53,349 nt of DNA. Source: an uncultured Campylobacter sp. Its GTDB lineage: Bacteria; Campylobacterota; Campylobacteria; Campylobacterales; Campylobacteraceae. Below, in pieces: positions 16,099-24,252 of this stretch; the stretch's first letter is position 1, and every line of letters starts with the position of its first letter. Under the pieces are notes generated by a model. That model ran no database searches and was not told where the DNA came from. It saw only the letters and a list, made by a program, of their open reading frames with translations. The stretch spans positions 1 to 53,349 of the forward strand of contig NZ_CALHVM010000017.1 of NCBI RefSeq assembly GCF_938039205.1, read 5' to 3'. A program made the position numbers and the translations under genes.

Positions 16099-16986
16099 TT
16101 AGGCTAAATTTTCCTTTTTAGCGCGCAGGTAGCTGCCTATCTCGCTGATCAAAACTCCGACCAAGATAAGTGCCGCGCCGCAAAGCCTATATGCGCTGAT
16201 GTCCTCCGCGCCGACGAAATAGCCCATCGCTCCGGCGGTTACGGGCTCGAGAGTGAAAAATATCGCCGTTTTAACGGGCGTGGTAAATTTTTGCATCAAG
16301 GCCTGCGCAAAAAACGCAAACGCCGTACCCAGCACGCCCACGACTAGCATCGCTATGATAAACGCCCTGTCCACGACGGGAGCGATTTTAGCGTCCTCAA
16401 AAACCAAAATAGCTACAAAACAAAGCGCGATTAGGGTCAAAATTTCAAAATAAACCATATTTACGAGGTTGCATTTTTGCACCAAGCGGTTGGTGAGAAC
16501 GATGTGAAAAGAGTAGGCGCACGCACAAACCAGAGCCAAAATCTCGCCCAGGCCAAAACCGACCTTCGTATCGCCTATCATATAAAGCCCCGCCACCGCA
16601 AACGCCACGCCCGCATACGCGTAGGAGTAAATTTTATGCCTAAAAAGACCCGCCGCGATAAAAGGCACCAAAGCCACGTTTAGCCCGATGATAAAGGCCA
16701 CGGACGAGGTATCGGCGTACTTAAACGCGAAAGTCTGACTGACAAATCCCGTAAACAAAAACAGACCCAAGATCACGCCAGATTTTATATCAGGCGCGCT
16801 TACGTCTTTTAGCTTTTTATAAAATATCGCGCCGGCTATGATCGCCGCCAGCAAAAATCTCCAAAACAAAACGCCAAAAACGCCGTTAGTAGCAAGCGCT
16901 AGCGAGGTAGGCAGATAGCCCAAACCAAAGACTATCGCAACAAAAATCATGCCTACGTCGGCGCGAAATTCCAAACTATTTTTCAC
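16099..16986 (-). CDS. EamA/DMT-superfamily exporter (copy 2)
   Basis: 295 residues, ten helices, two EamA repeats. Blocks shared with copy 1: FGLGYLPTSLALATNGVFGVLFWRFLLAA, SSVAFIIGLNVALVPFIAAGLF, and IFFTLEPVTAGAMGYFVGAE. It probably exports a small metabolite. The start ATG at 16986 lies 14 nt downstream of the stop of the DUF4197 gene. It is followed by its own terminator. Confidence 0.88.
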   Translation of the reverse strand: MKNSLEFRADVGMIFVAIVFGLGYLPTSLALATNGVFGVLFWRFLLAAIIAGAIFYKKLKDVSAPDIKSGVILGLFLFTGFVSQTFAFKYADTSSVAFIIGLNVALVPFIAAGLFRHKIYSYAYAGVAFAVAGLYMIGDTKVGFGLGEILALVCACAYSFHIVLTNRLVQKCNLVNMVYFEILTLIALCFVAILVFEDAKIAPVVDRAFIIAMLVVGVLGTAFAFFAQALMQKFTTPVKTAIFFTLEPVTAGAMGYFVGAEDISAYRLCGAALILVGVLISEIGSYLRAKKENLA

Positions 16987-17000
16987 TATTCTCCCTTATT

Positions 17001-17765
17001 TTACTTGAAAATTCCCTGCAGGATTTTCGTGCCCTGCTCCACGGCGCCGCCTCGTAGCGAGCTTTCCTTCTCGCTCATAACGTTAAATAGCCCATCTAGC
17101 GTCTTGCGCGTGATGTAGCCATTTAGATCCTCGTTTTCCTGCGGGATGTATTCGCCCGCGCCCATGCTAGTTGCGATGCCTTTTAGCTGTTTTGCGGTAT
17201 CTGATTTTGCCAGCGCGCTACCAGCGACGAACGAATTTAGCCCGTTATACGCGGTGGCAAAGGTATTATCGCTCATCATTTTGGTGATGATCGGCTTAAA
17301 TACGGCTTGCAGTTTCTGGCTCGAGTTTTGTTGCAAAAACTTCGTAAAGCTGTCCTTGCCGCCTTCTAGCACCTTTTTCACGTCCGCGTCGCTCATATTT
17401 TTTATCACGCCCGAAAATACGTCTGCAGCCCCCGGCACAGCCGCGCTTGCAGCGTTATTTATCGAGGTTACCATCTCGTTAGCCCACTTTTGGCCGCCCA
17501 CTTTTTTAGCCAAATTTGCCGCCGTTTCCAGGCTCTTTGGCAGCGGGATTTTAGCCGTTGCGTTTTTTAAAAATCCTCCGTTTGATAGCTCCTTAACGGC
17601 GGCGTTTAGAGCCGAGCTGACCGCGCTTTTGTAGTCGCCCGAGTTTGCCGCGCCCAGTATCTGCGCGCCTTGATTTAGCGTTTCTTTATTTAGCGCGTCC
17701 TGCCAGCCTGCTGCGTGCGCCGAAGCTGCGAGCAAAATAGCGCATAAGATCAAACTTTTCTTCAT
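17001..17765 (-). CDS. DUF4197 family secreted protein
   Basis: 254 residues with a clear signal peptide (MKKSLILCAILLAASAHAAG, cleavage near 19). The mature part is helical, rich in Ala, Lys and Asn, and matches DUF4197 by GGFLKNATAKIPLPKSLE, SDADVKKVLEGGKDSFTKFL, and the C-terminal YITRKTLDGLFNVMSEKE. The family is periplasmic or envelope-associated in many Proteobacteria, function unknown. ATG with AAGGAAAAAACG upstream. Divergent from mntP across a 299-bp spacer. Confidence 0.88.
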   Translation of the reverse strand: MKKSLILCAILLAASAHAAGWQDALNKETLNQGAQILGAANSGDYKSAVSSALNAAVKELSNGGFLKNATAKIPLPKSLETAANLAKKVGGQKWANEMVTSINNAASAAVPGAADVFSGVIKNMSDADVKKVLEGGKDSFTKFLQQNSSQKLQAVFKPIITKMMSDNTFATAYNGLNSFVAGSALAKSDTAKQLKGIATSMGAGEYIPQENEDLNGYITRKTLDGLFNVMSEKESSLRGGAVEQGTKILQGIFK

Positions 17766-17821
17766 CGTTTTTTCCTTAAAGTAAAATTCGGCGGTTATGA
17801 TATTAAATTTCAGCTTTTAAA

Positions 17822-17857
17822 CGGGTAAATTTGGCCTTTTTAGAGCGAATTTACCCG
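17822..17857. other. Perfect 10-bp hairpin in the mntP/DUF4197 divergent spacer
   Basis: CGGGTAAATT (17822-17831) pairs with AATTTACCCG (17848-17857). The rest of the spacer (17766-18064) is AAATTT-rich. I looked for a yybP-ykoY manganese riboswitch ahead of mntP and saw no convincing core. Confidence 0.4.
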
Positions 17858-18064
17858 CATTTTTACGGCACGGCGGCTTAAATTTGCAAAATTTAAATCG
17901 CAAATTTGAGCCTGGATTTAAGGGCTAAATTTAAGTGCAAATTTATACGGCGCGCTCGTCTGTTTGGCTCTAAATTTCAGACGTCAAATTTAGCCGCAAA
18001 TTTGAGCGAGATTAACCGCAAGAGGCAAATTTTGAGTTAAAATTAGCCTTTTTGAAAGGATGAA

Positions 18065-18631
18065 ATGGAGCTTTTACTTCTCTCTATCGCGCTTGCTATG
18101 GACGCGGCTGCTCTTAGCATCGCAAACGGCGCAAAATACCGCAATCTCGCACTATCAAAGATTTTATTTATCGCGTTTGTTTTTGGATTTTTTCAGGCGG
18201 CGATGCCGCTTGCGGGCTATTTTTTGGGTGCTGCGTTTGCTAGATTTATCGCGCAGATCGATCATTTTATCGCGTTTGCGATTTTGGGCTTTTTGGGCGC
18301 AAAGATGATCCGCGAAGCCTGTAGAAACGAGCCCTGTGAAGCTGTGAGCCTTGATACGAAGATGCTGCTCTCAGGCGGGTTTGCGACCAGTATTGACGCG
18401 CTAGCCGTGGGCGTGACGCTGAGCTTTACGGCCGCAGACATCTACTTTAGCGCCGCTGTTATCGGGATAGTTTGCTTCGCGCTTAGCGTCGCTGCGTTTT
18501 ACGTCGGCAAATTTGCTGGAGAGTTTTTGGAGCAAAAGGCGCTGATTTTAGGCGGCGCGATCCTCATCGGACTTGGATTTAAAATTTTAATCACGCACCT
18601 TTTAGATCACGGGTTTTTGAGTCAAATTTGA
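18065..18631 (+). CDS. mntP: Manganese efflux pump
   Basis: 188 residues, six helices, MntP (DUF204) family. The two family repeats are visible: LLLSIALAMDAAALSIANGAK (with the conserved Asp of helix 1) and LLSGGFATSIDALAVGVTLSF (with the second conserved Asp). It exports Mn2+ from the cytoplasm. ATG with AAAGGA 5 nt upstream. The gene ends in a strong terminator, so it is monocistronic. Confidence 0.93.
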   Translation: MELLLLSIALAMDAAALSIANGAKYRNLALSKILFIAFVFGFFQAAMPLAGYFLGAAFARFIAQIDHFIAFAILGFLGAKMIREACRNEPCEAVSLDTKMLLSGGFATSIDALAVGVTLSFTAADIYFSAAVIGIVCFALSVAAFYVGKFAGEFLEQKALILGGAILIGLGFKILITHLLDHGFLSQI

Positions 18632-18658
18632 CGGCGCCTCGCGCTAAGCGCCGTTTTT
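18631..18658 (+). terminator. mntP terminator
   Basis: ACGGCGC (18631-18637) pairs with GCGCCGT (18648-18654) and is followed by TTTTC. It overlaps the mntP stop codon. Confidence 0.8.
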
Positions 18659-18687
18659 CTTGCATAAATTTCCTATATTTATATGAT

Positions 18688-19182
18688 CTATATTTCTTTT
18701 ATGTTTATTATTTTTCTTACTTGAATTACTTTTTCATATTCTGCCGCTTCTTTGTGCGTTATATATTTATCTTGCAATATTTTTTCTTTATCTGGGTTTG
18801 ATTCGATTTCACATATAGGTTCTTGCATCTCTAAATGAACGTTTGAAAATTTTGTTTGTGGAATAACCAGGTGTTGAATTTGGTGATTTGTTGTCGTAGT
18901 CATTCCTGCAATCTTAAAATCTTGGCTATCTTGGTCGTAAAAGAAGACCCATTTATCTGCTTTATCATCTACTTCAAGCATTTTTACTTTTAGATCCGCT
19001 ACCAAAGCGTCGTATTTAGTATTTGGGTTATCGCAAACCTCTTTTAGGCTTTTTGCTATCTTTCCGCTAGGCTTATCTACTTTGGCGGCCTTGCTTCCGC
19101 TAGCTCCCGAATCAAAGCAACCGCTTAGGGTTAAAACGGTAGCTCCTGCTAAAATAGCCGATAATATAGTTTTGTTTGTCAT
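18688..19182 (-). CDS. Lipoprotein of unknown function
   Basis: 164 residues. Signal peptide with lipobox LSGC (about 19-22), so the mature protein starts at Cys22 and is lipid-anchored. A Ser/Gly/Lys linker follows (DSGASGSKAAKVDKPSGK), then a small domain with C49 and C123 (GNP-like CDNPNTKYD; EPICEIESNPDK). No family recognised. It is noticeably AT-richer than neighbouring genes, suggesting recent acquisition or low expression. ATG with AAAGGAAAAA upstream. Confidence 0.8.
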   Translation of the reverse strand: MTNKTILSAILAGATVLTLSGCFDSGASGSKAAKVDKPSGKIAKSLKEVCDNPNTKYDALVADLKVKMLEVDDKADKWVFFYDQDSQDFKIAGMTTTTNHQIQHLVIPQTKFSNVHLEMQEPICEIESNPDKEKILQDKYITHKEAAEYEKVIQVRKIINIKEI

Positions 19183-19402
19183 TTTTTCCTTTAAATTTGA
19201 TTACGTAAAAGCCTTTTGGCTCGCCTATTTGTCGCTTTTTTCGTTAGATATTATAATTATATACGCATATATCGCGGCTTAAATTTAAGCGTTTGGTTTT
19301 TAAAAAGCGGGTGCAAAATTCGGACTTAAATTTGGCAAATCGCGCGACGAGTCAAATTTGACCCAAAATCACCCGCCGTAAAAGCGTAAATTTAGCTCAA
19401 AT

Positions 19403-19729
19403 TTAACCCCCGCCGCCGTAAAGCACCACGCAAGCACCCAGTAGGCAAATCGCGCCGCCGATTAAGTCCCATTTGGTAAAGGCTTGCTTTTCTACAAAAT
19501 GCAGCCAAAGCAGCGACGAGACGATGTATATACCGCCGTAAACGCAGTAAGCGCGTCCGGCGAAGTCTAAATTTACACGCGTCAAAATATAAGCAAACGC
19601 CGCGAGCGACGCCCCACCGAGCCCCAAAAACAGCGCGCTTTTGCCCAGCCTAAAATACGCCCAAAAGCTAAAGCAGCCCAAAATCTCAAAAAATGCCGCC
19701 GCAAAATAAAGCAAGATTTCTTTTAGCAA
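19403..19729 (-). CDS. YnfA family (UPF0060) membrane protein
   Basis: 108 residues, four helices, matching YnfA: FFEILGCFSFWAYFRLGKS (start), GRAYCVYGGIYIVSSLLWLHFVE (middle) and AICLLGACVVLYGG (end). The family is an SMR-like small transporter fold. It overlaps the end of the exonuclease III gene by 7 nt, so the two are translationally coupled, an odd pairing with no obvious shared role. Confidence 0.9.
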   Translation of the reverse strand: MLKEILLYFAAAFFEILGCFSFWAYFRLGKSALFLGLGGASLAAFAYILTRVNLDFAGRAYCVYGGIYIVSSLLWLHFVEKQAFTKWDLIGGAICLLGACVVLYGGGG

Positions 19730-20493
19730 AGCCTGTCCAGATCGATCTCGATACCGACGGGGCAGTGATCGGAGCCCGTGATATCGCTCAGGATAAACGC
19801 GTCTTTTAGGCGGTCTTTGAGGCTTGCCGAAATGAAAAAATAATCGATCCTCCAGCCGACGTTTTTGGCGCGGGCGTTAAAGCGGTAGCTCCACCACGAA
19901 TACGCGTCCGCTGCATCGCCGCGCACCTGCCGAAAGGTGTCGATAAAGCCGCGTGCGACGACCTCGTCCAGCCACGCGCGTTCGATAGGCAAAAAGCCCG
20001 AGGTTTTGGCGTTTGCTTTTGGGTTTTTGAGGTCGATCTCGCGGTGAGCGGTGTTTACGTCGCCGCAAAATATCACGTCTTTGCCCTGTTTTACGAGCTC
20101 CTGGATGTAGGCTAGAAATTTAGCGTAAAAATCCATCTTGTAGGCTAGGCGCGCGTCGTCTTTTTGGCCGTTTGGAAAGTAGATGTTAAAAAGCACGACG
20201 TTGCCGAATCTATGCTCCAAAACCCGTCCCTCGTCGTCGTCAAAAAACGCCGCTTTTTGCGTAACGGAGCTAAATTTAGCTAGGCTCATCACGCCCGAGT
20301 ACCCAGCGCGAGCTGCCGAATTTACGCTGATTTCGTTAAATCCGAGCTTGTAAATCTCCGCAGGCACGTCGCTCTCGCGCACCTTGATCTCCTGAAGGCC
20401 CAAAAAATCGGGCTTTTGTTGCTCTAGCCAAGCAAAACCGTCTTTTGCCGCGACCGCGCGCAGTCCGTTTACGTTCCAGCTGATTAGTTTCAA
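19723..20493 (-). CDS. xth: Exodeoxyribonuclease III (AP endonuclease)
   Basis: 256 residues, ExoIII/APE1 fold. Visible motifs: MKLISWNVNGLRA (start, metal site Asn), LGLQEIKV (Glu ligand), YSGVMSLAK, FCGDVNTAHREIDL (Asp/Asn catalytic), YSWWSYR, and GSDHCPVGIEID (catalytic Asp-His). It incises abasic sites in base excision repair. ATG start, with GGATCAAATTTG upstream giving a modest ribosome site. Confidence 0.95.
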   Translation of the reverse strand: MKLISWNVNGLRAVAAKDGFAWLEQQKPDFLGLQEIKVRESDVPAEIYKLGFNEISVNSAARAGYSGVMSLAKFSSVTQKAAFFDDDEGRVLEHRFGNVVLFNIYFPNGQKDDARLAYKMDFYAKFLAYIQELVKQGKDVIFCGDVNTAHREIDLKNPKANAKTSGFLPIERAWLDEVVARGFIDTFRQVRGDAADAYSWWSYRFNARAKNVGWRIDYFFISASLKDRLKDAFILSDITGSDHCPVGIEIDLDRLC

Positions 20494-20587
20494 ATTTGAT
20501 CCTTTATTAAATTTGGCGTATTGTATCGCAAGAGCCGTAAAATAAGCTAAAATTTAGTAAAATTAGGTTCATCTTAAGGAGTAAAAA

Positions 20588-21256
20588 ATGAAAAAAATCA
20601 TCGTTTTATCGCTTGCGCTTGCCGCGTTTTTGGGTGCGAAAGAGGTAAATACTGCCGAGATATTTTTGTCGGACGTTAAGTCTATGCACGCGTTAAAATC
20701 ATTTTTAAAAAAGAATAAAAACGATATCGTAAAGCTAAAACTAAGCTACTGCGTCAATGAAAACAGCATGCAACACTTAGAAGCCGAGGCAAGCAAGCGC
20801 AAAGAGGACGAAAACTATAGTCGTCTGGGCGAAAATTTCGTTATGGCAGACGGCAGCAAAATAACCTACGAAGGAAAAAATTACGACTTTGGCGAAGGGT
20901 ATGACGGAGATATAAACACCGGCATAGAATACGGCGAACTAATGCTGGACGAGCCTAACAGCAATCATCTCAAAAATATATTTTTAAAAGTCGGAAATTC
21001 AAATTTTGGGCAAATATACAAATGGGAATACGAATGGCCTAATGAAGAAAGCGAGAGCAAAAAATGTAAATTTGGACAAGTCGTCCTAGACGGTGCGTTT
21101 TACGTTTATCATGAAGACGAAAATGAAAATGGTCGAGAAATGTATAAATACAACATGATACCGGAACTTATGGGGCAGGATCCGGGCGATAAATACGATG
21201 CCTTTTTTCTCGATCCTATTGCGAAAAAATACTTTAAACTGCTAGAATACAAGTAA
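20588..21256 (+). CDS. Secreted hypothetical protein
   Basis: 222 residues with a signal peptide (MKKIIVLSLALAAFLGAKE, cleavage near 17). The mature part is acidic, with many Asn, Glu, Tyr and Lys, and contains only two cysteines (in LSYCVNEN and KKCKFGQ) that could form a disulfide. No family recognised. AAGGAG precedes the ATG. The gene is AT-richer and contains more AAA, AAT and GAA codons than its surroundings. It is followed 10 nt later by a small wHTH gene. Confidence 0.75.
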   Translation: MKKIIVLSLALAAFLGAKEVNTAEIFLSDVKSMHALKSFLKKNKNDIVKLKLSYCVNENSMQHLEAEASKRKEDENYSRLGENFVMADGSKITYEGKNYDFGEGYDGDINTGIEYGELMLDEPNSNHLKNIFLKVGNSNFGQIYKWEYEWPNEESESKKCKFGQVVLDGAFYVYHEDENENGREMYKYNMIPELMGQDPGDKYDAFFLDPIAKKYFKLLEYK

Positions 21257-21266
21257 ATTTAGCGCG

Positions 21267-21521
21267 ATGACGGAGTTAGAGAGGGAGATTTTCGGTCAAA
21301 TTTTGGGCGAGAAAAAGATGGAGATCATCTTGTTTTTAGCCCAAAATGTGGATGAAAACGGCTTCATAACAGTTAAAATTTCAGATATCTGCGAGCAGAC
21401 GGACGCCAGCAAGCCCACAGTCACGCAGACCATCAAGCTGCTTGAAAATCGCAAAATTTTCGAGCGAGTGAAAAACGGGATTTATAGATTTAAAAATTTA
21501 AAAGAGTTGGATAAAAAATGA
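21267..21521 (+). CDS. Small winged-helix protein (RepL/MarR-like)
   Basis: 84 residues. Secondary structure and sequence fit a winged helix: helix 1 EREIFGQILGEKKMEIILFL, strand GFITVKISDI, recognition helix ASKPTVTQTIKLLENRKIF, wing RVKNGIYRFK. RepL-type proteins in Campylobacter look like this, but no plasmid or origin is seen nearby, so a transcriptional regulator is more likely. Its stop overlaps the next start (ATGA, 21518-21521). Confidence 0.75.
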   Translation: MTELEREIFGQILGEKKMEIILFLAQNVDENGFITVKISDICEQTDASKPTVTQTIKLLENRKIFERVKNGIYRFKNLKELDKK

Positions 21522-21919
21522 GGAAAATTTGGATACTAGCCGTCGCAGTTGTGCTCGCAAATGCCGCTATAAACGAGGCCGGACTAAATGCCTGCATAAA
21601 CAAAGGCGACGCCGCAAGCTGCGAAAAAACGCTCGCTGCACTAGAAAAAAGCTGCTCGGGCGGCGACGCGCTGGCTTGCTACCTTTCCGCGGAGTTTTAC
21701 GCCAAAGGGCTAACGGGCTACAAGGACGGGGCGAAGGCATTTGCGATCTACAAAGACGCCTGCGCCGCCGGGAGCGCGGAGAGCTGCTACGAGGAGTCGG
21801 TGTTTTATCTAAAAGGTGACATCGCGCCGCAAAGCTTTGAGCTATCGGGCGAGCGTCTCAAAAAGGCCTGCGAGCTTGGCTCTAAGCGAGCGTGCAATAT
21901 ACTTGAACTGGCGAAGTGA
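21518..21919 (+). CDS. Sel1-repeat secreted protein
   Basis: 133 residues with a signal peptide (about 1-16). Two to three Sel1-like repeats of about 36 residues with paired cysteines (GDAASCEK, GDALACYLSAEFYAKG, GSAESCYEESVFYLKG, GSKRACNILE), the HcpA/Sel1 layout common in Campylobacter and Helicobacter. Probably periplasmic, protein-protein interaction. Translation is coupled to the wHTH gene by the 4-nt overlap. Confidence 0.85.
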   Translation: MRKIWILAVAVVLANAAINEAGLNACINKGDAASCEKTLAALEKSCSGGDALACYLSAEFYAKGLTGYKDGAKAFAIYKDACAAGSAESCYEESVFYLKGDIAPQSFELSGERLKKACELGSKRACNILELAK

Positions 21920-22506
21920 AGCTATTTTGCTTGCTAAAAAAACGAGCTTTAATATGCGGCAAACATGTGAACGCGGAGTCAAATTTTAGCTTCGGCGTGA
22001 AATTTTAAATTATTTCTAGTTATTAAATTTGGATAATTTGCTGCAAAAACTTCACTCAAATTTTACAAAGCCGCTTGCAATAAATTAGACGCCTTGTTTA
22101 TGGTTATAAATTTGAGAAATTTACGGGTTTTTGATTTTAACAAAACCAGATTTCAAGTCCCAAATTTGGCTTTGACGGACGGTTTTTGTTTTGCGTATTG
22201 ACGGCGCGATAGGCTGGAACTTTGATAAATTTTAGTCGGATAAATTTGAAAAAACTACGTGTTAGCGCGACTAAAAATTTATCGGTTTACATAATTCAAC
22301 TTAGTTTTTATTTGATATTTTTAAAGCTAAATTTTAAAAAGCAGATCCGAATTCGCTACTATTTTTCAGAGATTTTACCTAAAACGCGAAGATAAGTTGT
22401 TTTCAAATTTAACTTGCATGACGACTCCGTCTGCAGCAAAATTTACATCCAAATTTAATGAAAATATCGTATTGAAAATGCCAAATTTTTAGTGAATTTT
22501 AGAGCT
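21920..22506. other. Spacer of 587 bp without a recognisable gene
   Basis: AT-rich, full of AAATTT words. No frame longer than about 30 codons has a ribosome site and protein-like composition. No terminator with a good T run and no copy of the dispersed element was seen. It may hold degraded coding sequence; I found no residues I could assign. Confidence 0.5.
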
Positions 22507-23574
22507 TTACAGATCGGCGTCCGAGATCGCTTCAGCCTGATAATGCGCAATCAGCGGCTCGATAATCTCGTCAAAAAGTCCCGCTGCCATTATCGCGTCG
22601 AGGCGGTAAAGCGTCAAATTTATGCGGTGGTCGCTGATGCGATTTTGAGGGAAGTTATAGGTGCGGATACGCCCCGAGCGGTCGCCCGTGCCGACTTGGC
22701 TTTTGCGTTCGCTGGTTTCTTTGGCTAGGCGTTCCTCTTCTTGTATCTCATAAAGGCGCGCTTTTAGCACCTTCATCGCGGCTTCTTTGTTTTTGTGCTG
22801 ACTTTTGCCGTCTTGGTTCGTGACGACTATGCCCGTCGGGATATGAGTGATTCGCACCGCCGAGTCGGTCGTATTTACCGACTGTCCGCCGTGGCCTGAG
22901 CTGCGCATAACGTCGATGCGAAGGTCGTTTGGATTTATCTCGATCTCGCTATCTTCGACTTCTGGCATAATAGCGACTGTGACGGCCGAGGTGTGTACGC
23001 GGCCTTGGCTTTCGGTCTCGGGCACGCGCTGGACGCGGTGAGTGCCGCCCTCAAATTTGAGCCTCGAGTACGCCCCCTTGCCCTTTATCAGCAAAATAAT
23101 CTCTTTAAAGCCGCCCGTGTTGCCTTCGCTTTGGCTCACGATCTCGAATTTATACCCGCGAAGCTCGGCGTATCTGGCGTAGGCGTTAAACAAATCGCCC
23201 GCAAAAAGTGCCGCTTCGTCTCCGCCCGTTCCTGCGCGGATCTCTAAAAATACGTTTTTATCGTCGTTAGGGTCTTTTGGAAGGAGTAAAATTTTGATCT
23301 CTTCTTCGAGATTTTCTTTTTGGGATTCGAGATTTTTGAGTTCATCTTTGGCTAGCTCGCCAAGCTCGGCGTCATCGAGTAGGGCCTTGTTTTCCTCGAT
23401 GTCCGTGAGAGTTTGCAGATAGGACTTTGCAGCCGAGGCGATATCTTCTAAATTTGATTGCTCTTTGGAGAGCTTGGTCATATTTGCGATATCGTTTGTG
23501 ATAGACGGATCGCTAAGCAGACGAGAGAGCTCGTCGTAGCGATCCAAAAAAGGCTGCAGTTTGTCGGCTAGCAT
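22507..23574 (-). CDS. prfA: Peptide chain release factor 1
   Basis: 355 residues. GGQ motif in SSGHGGQSVNTTDSAVRITH (about 225-244) triggers peptidyl-tRNA hydrolysis. The codon-recognition region lies around GGTHRVQRVPETESQGRVHTSAVTVA (about 180-205), as in RF1, which reads UAA and UAG. It is 11 nt downstream of rpsT, a conserved epsilonproteobacterial pair. Starts at ATG 23574. Confidence 0.96.
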   Translation of the reverse strand: MLADKLQPFLDRYDELSRLLSDPSITNDIANMTKLSKEQSNLEDIASAAKSYLQTLTDIEENKALLDDAELGELAKDELKNLESQKENLEEEIKILLLPKDPNDDKNVFLEIRAGTGGDEAALFAGDLFNAYARYAELRGYKFEIVSQSEGNTGGFKEIILLIKGKGAYSRLKFEGGTHRVQRVPETESQGRVHTSAVTVAIMPEVEDSEIEINPNDLRIDVMRSSGHGGQSVNTTDSAVRITHIPTGIVVTNQDGKSQHKNKEAAMKVLKARLYEIQEEERLAKETSERKSQVGTGDRSGRIRTYNFPQNRISDHRINLTLYRLDAIMAAGLFDEIIEPLIAHYQAEAISDADL

Positions 23575-23585
23575 TAAAATTTAGA

Positions 23586-23852
23586 TTAAGCAGATAGTTT
23601 GTTTACGAGTTTTGCAAGGCGTCCTACGCGGCGAGAAGCTGTTTGTTTTTTCAAAAAGCCTTTGCTAACGAAGCTGTGGAAATCTTTGTTTGCCACTTTA
23701 AACGCGTTTAGCGCGGCTTCTTTATCGCCCGCCTCAACGGCTACGCGCACGGCTTTAGTGATATTTTTAAGCCTAGTGCGGTAAAATCTGTTTCTTTCAG
23801 TCCTTTTGATAGTCTGTCTGGCTCTTTTTTCAGAAGATTTATGGTTTGCCAT
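23586..23852 (-). CDS. rpsT: 30S ribosomal protein S20
   Basis: 88 residues, very basic and helical. MANHKSSEKRARQTIKRTERNR at the start and TASRRVGRLAKLVNKL at the end are standard S20. It binds 16S rRNA in the small subunit. AAAGGGAC precedes the ATG, and a TATAAT is 32 nt further upstream, making it the first gene of the rpsT-prfA unit. Confidence 0.97.
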   Translation of the reverse strand: MANHKSSEKRARQTIKRTERNRFYRTRLKNITKAVRVAVEAGDKEAALNAFKVANKDFHSFVSKGFLKKQTASRRVGRLAKLVNKLSA

Positions 23853-23883
23853 AATGTCCCTTTTGTCATAATTTTAGTCCGTG

Positions 23884-23889
23884 ATTATA
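23884..23889 (-). promoter_or_regulatory. rpsT -10 box
   Basis: Minus strand reads TATATAAT with TATAAT at these positions, preceded by a T-rich stretch, as expected for a strong Campylobacter promoter. Confidence 0.65.
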
Positions 23890-24045
23890 TAAAAACCAGT
23901 TTTAAAATCCGCTTAATTTAAGTAAAATTTAAAGCGAGGAAATTTACAACTTAAATTTGGATATTTTTTGATAAAATAGGACGAAAATTTAATAGATTTA
24001 TGGAATTTGCCAAGCAAAAAGCTGTCCGGCAAATTCTGCGGTGCA

Positions 24046-24228
24046 GTATTTTGAGATGGATTTGAAGTTGTGCGGAAAATTTCGTTTTAAGGCTAGACCT
24101 CTGCTTGCAGTTGCGAGCAAAGCGAAGCAAAGGTAGTCTGCCGCGGGGCGAAAATTTTAAACTCATTCAAAACCAGCGTAGCGACGCCACAGGCGGGGTT
24201 TCTATAAAAATGCTCAAAAGACAAGCCG
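24046..24228 (+). repeat. Dispersed intergenic element, copy A
   Basis: Begins GTATTTTGAGATGGATTTGA (24046-24065), includes CCTCTGCTTGCAGT (24098-24111, also in copy B) and AAACTCATTCAAA (also in D), and ends AAAAGACAAGCCG (24216-24228), 24 nt before the glmM ATG. It therefore lies in the glmM leader. Confidence 0.75.
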
Positions 24229-24252
24229 ATATAAGTCATAAAAGGAAAAACG

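Noticed and set aside
17766..18064. Possible manganese riboswitch (yybP-ykoY) upstream of mntP.
   Set aside because: No conserved core sequences found; only one 10-bp hairpin and AAATTT words.
21267..21521. RepL-like protein as evidence for a plasmid or replication origin.
   Set aside because: No iterons, partition genes or AT-rich origin-like array nearby; the winged helix alone does not show replication function.
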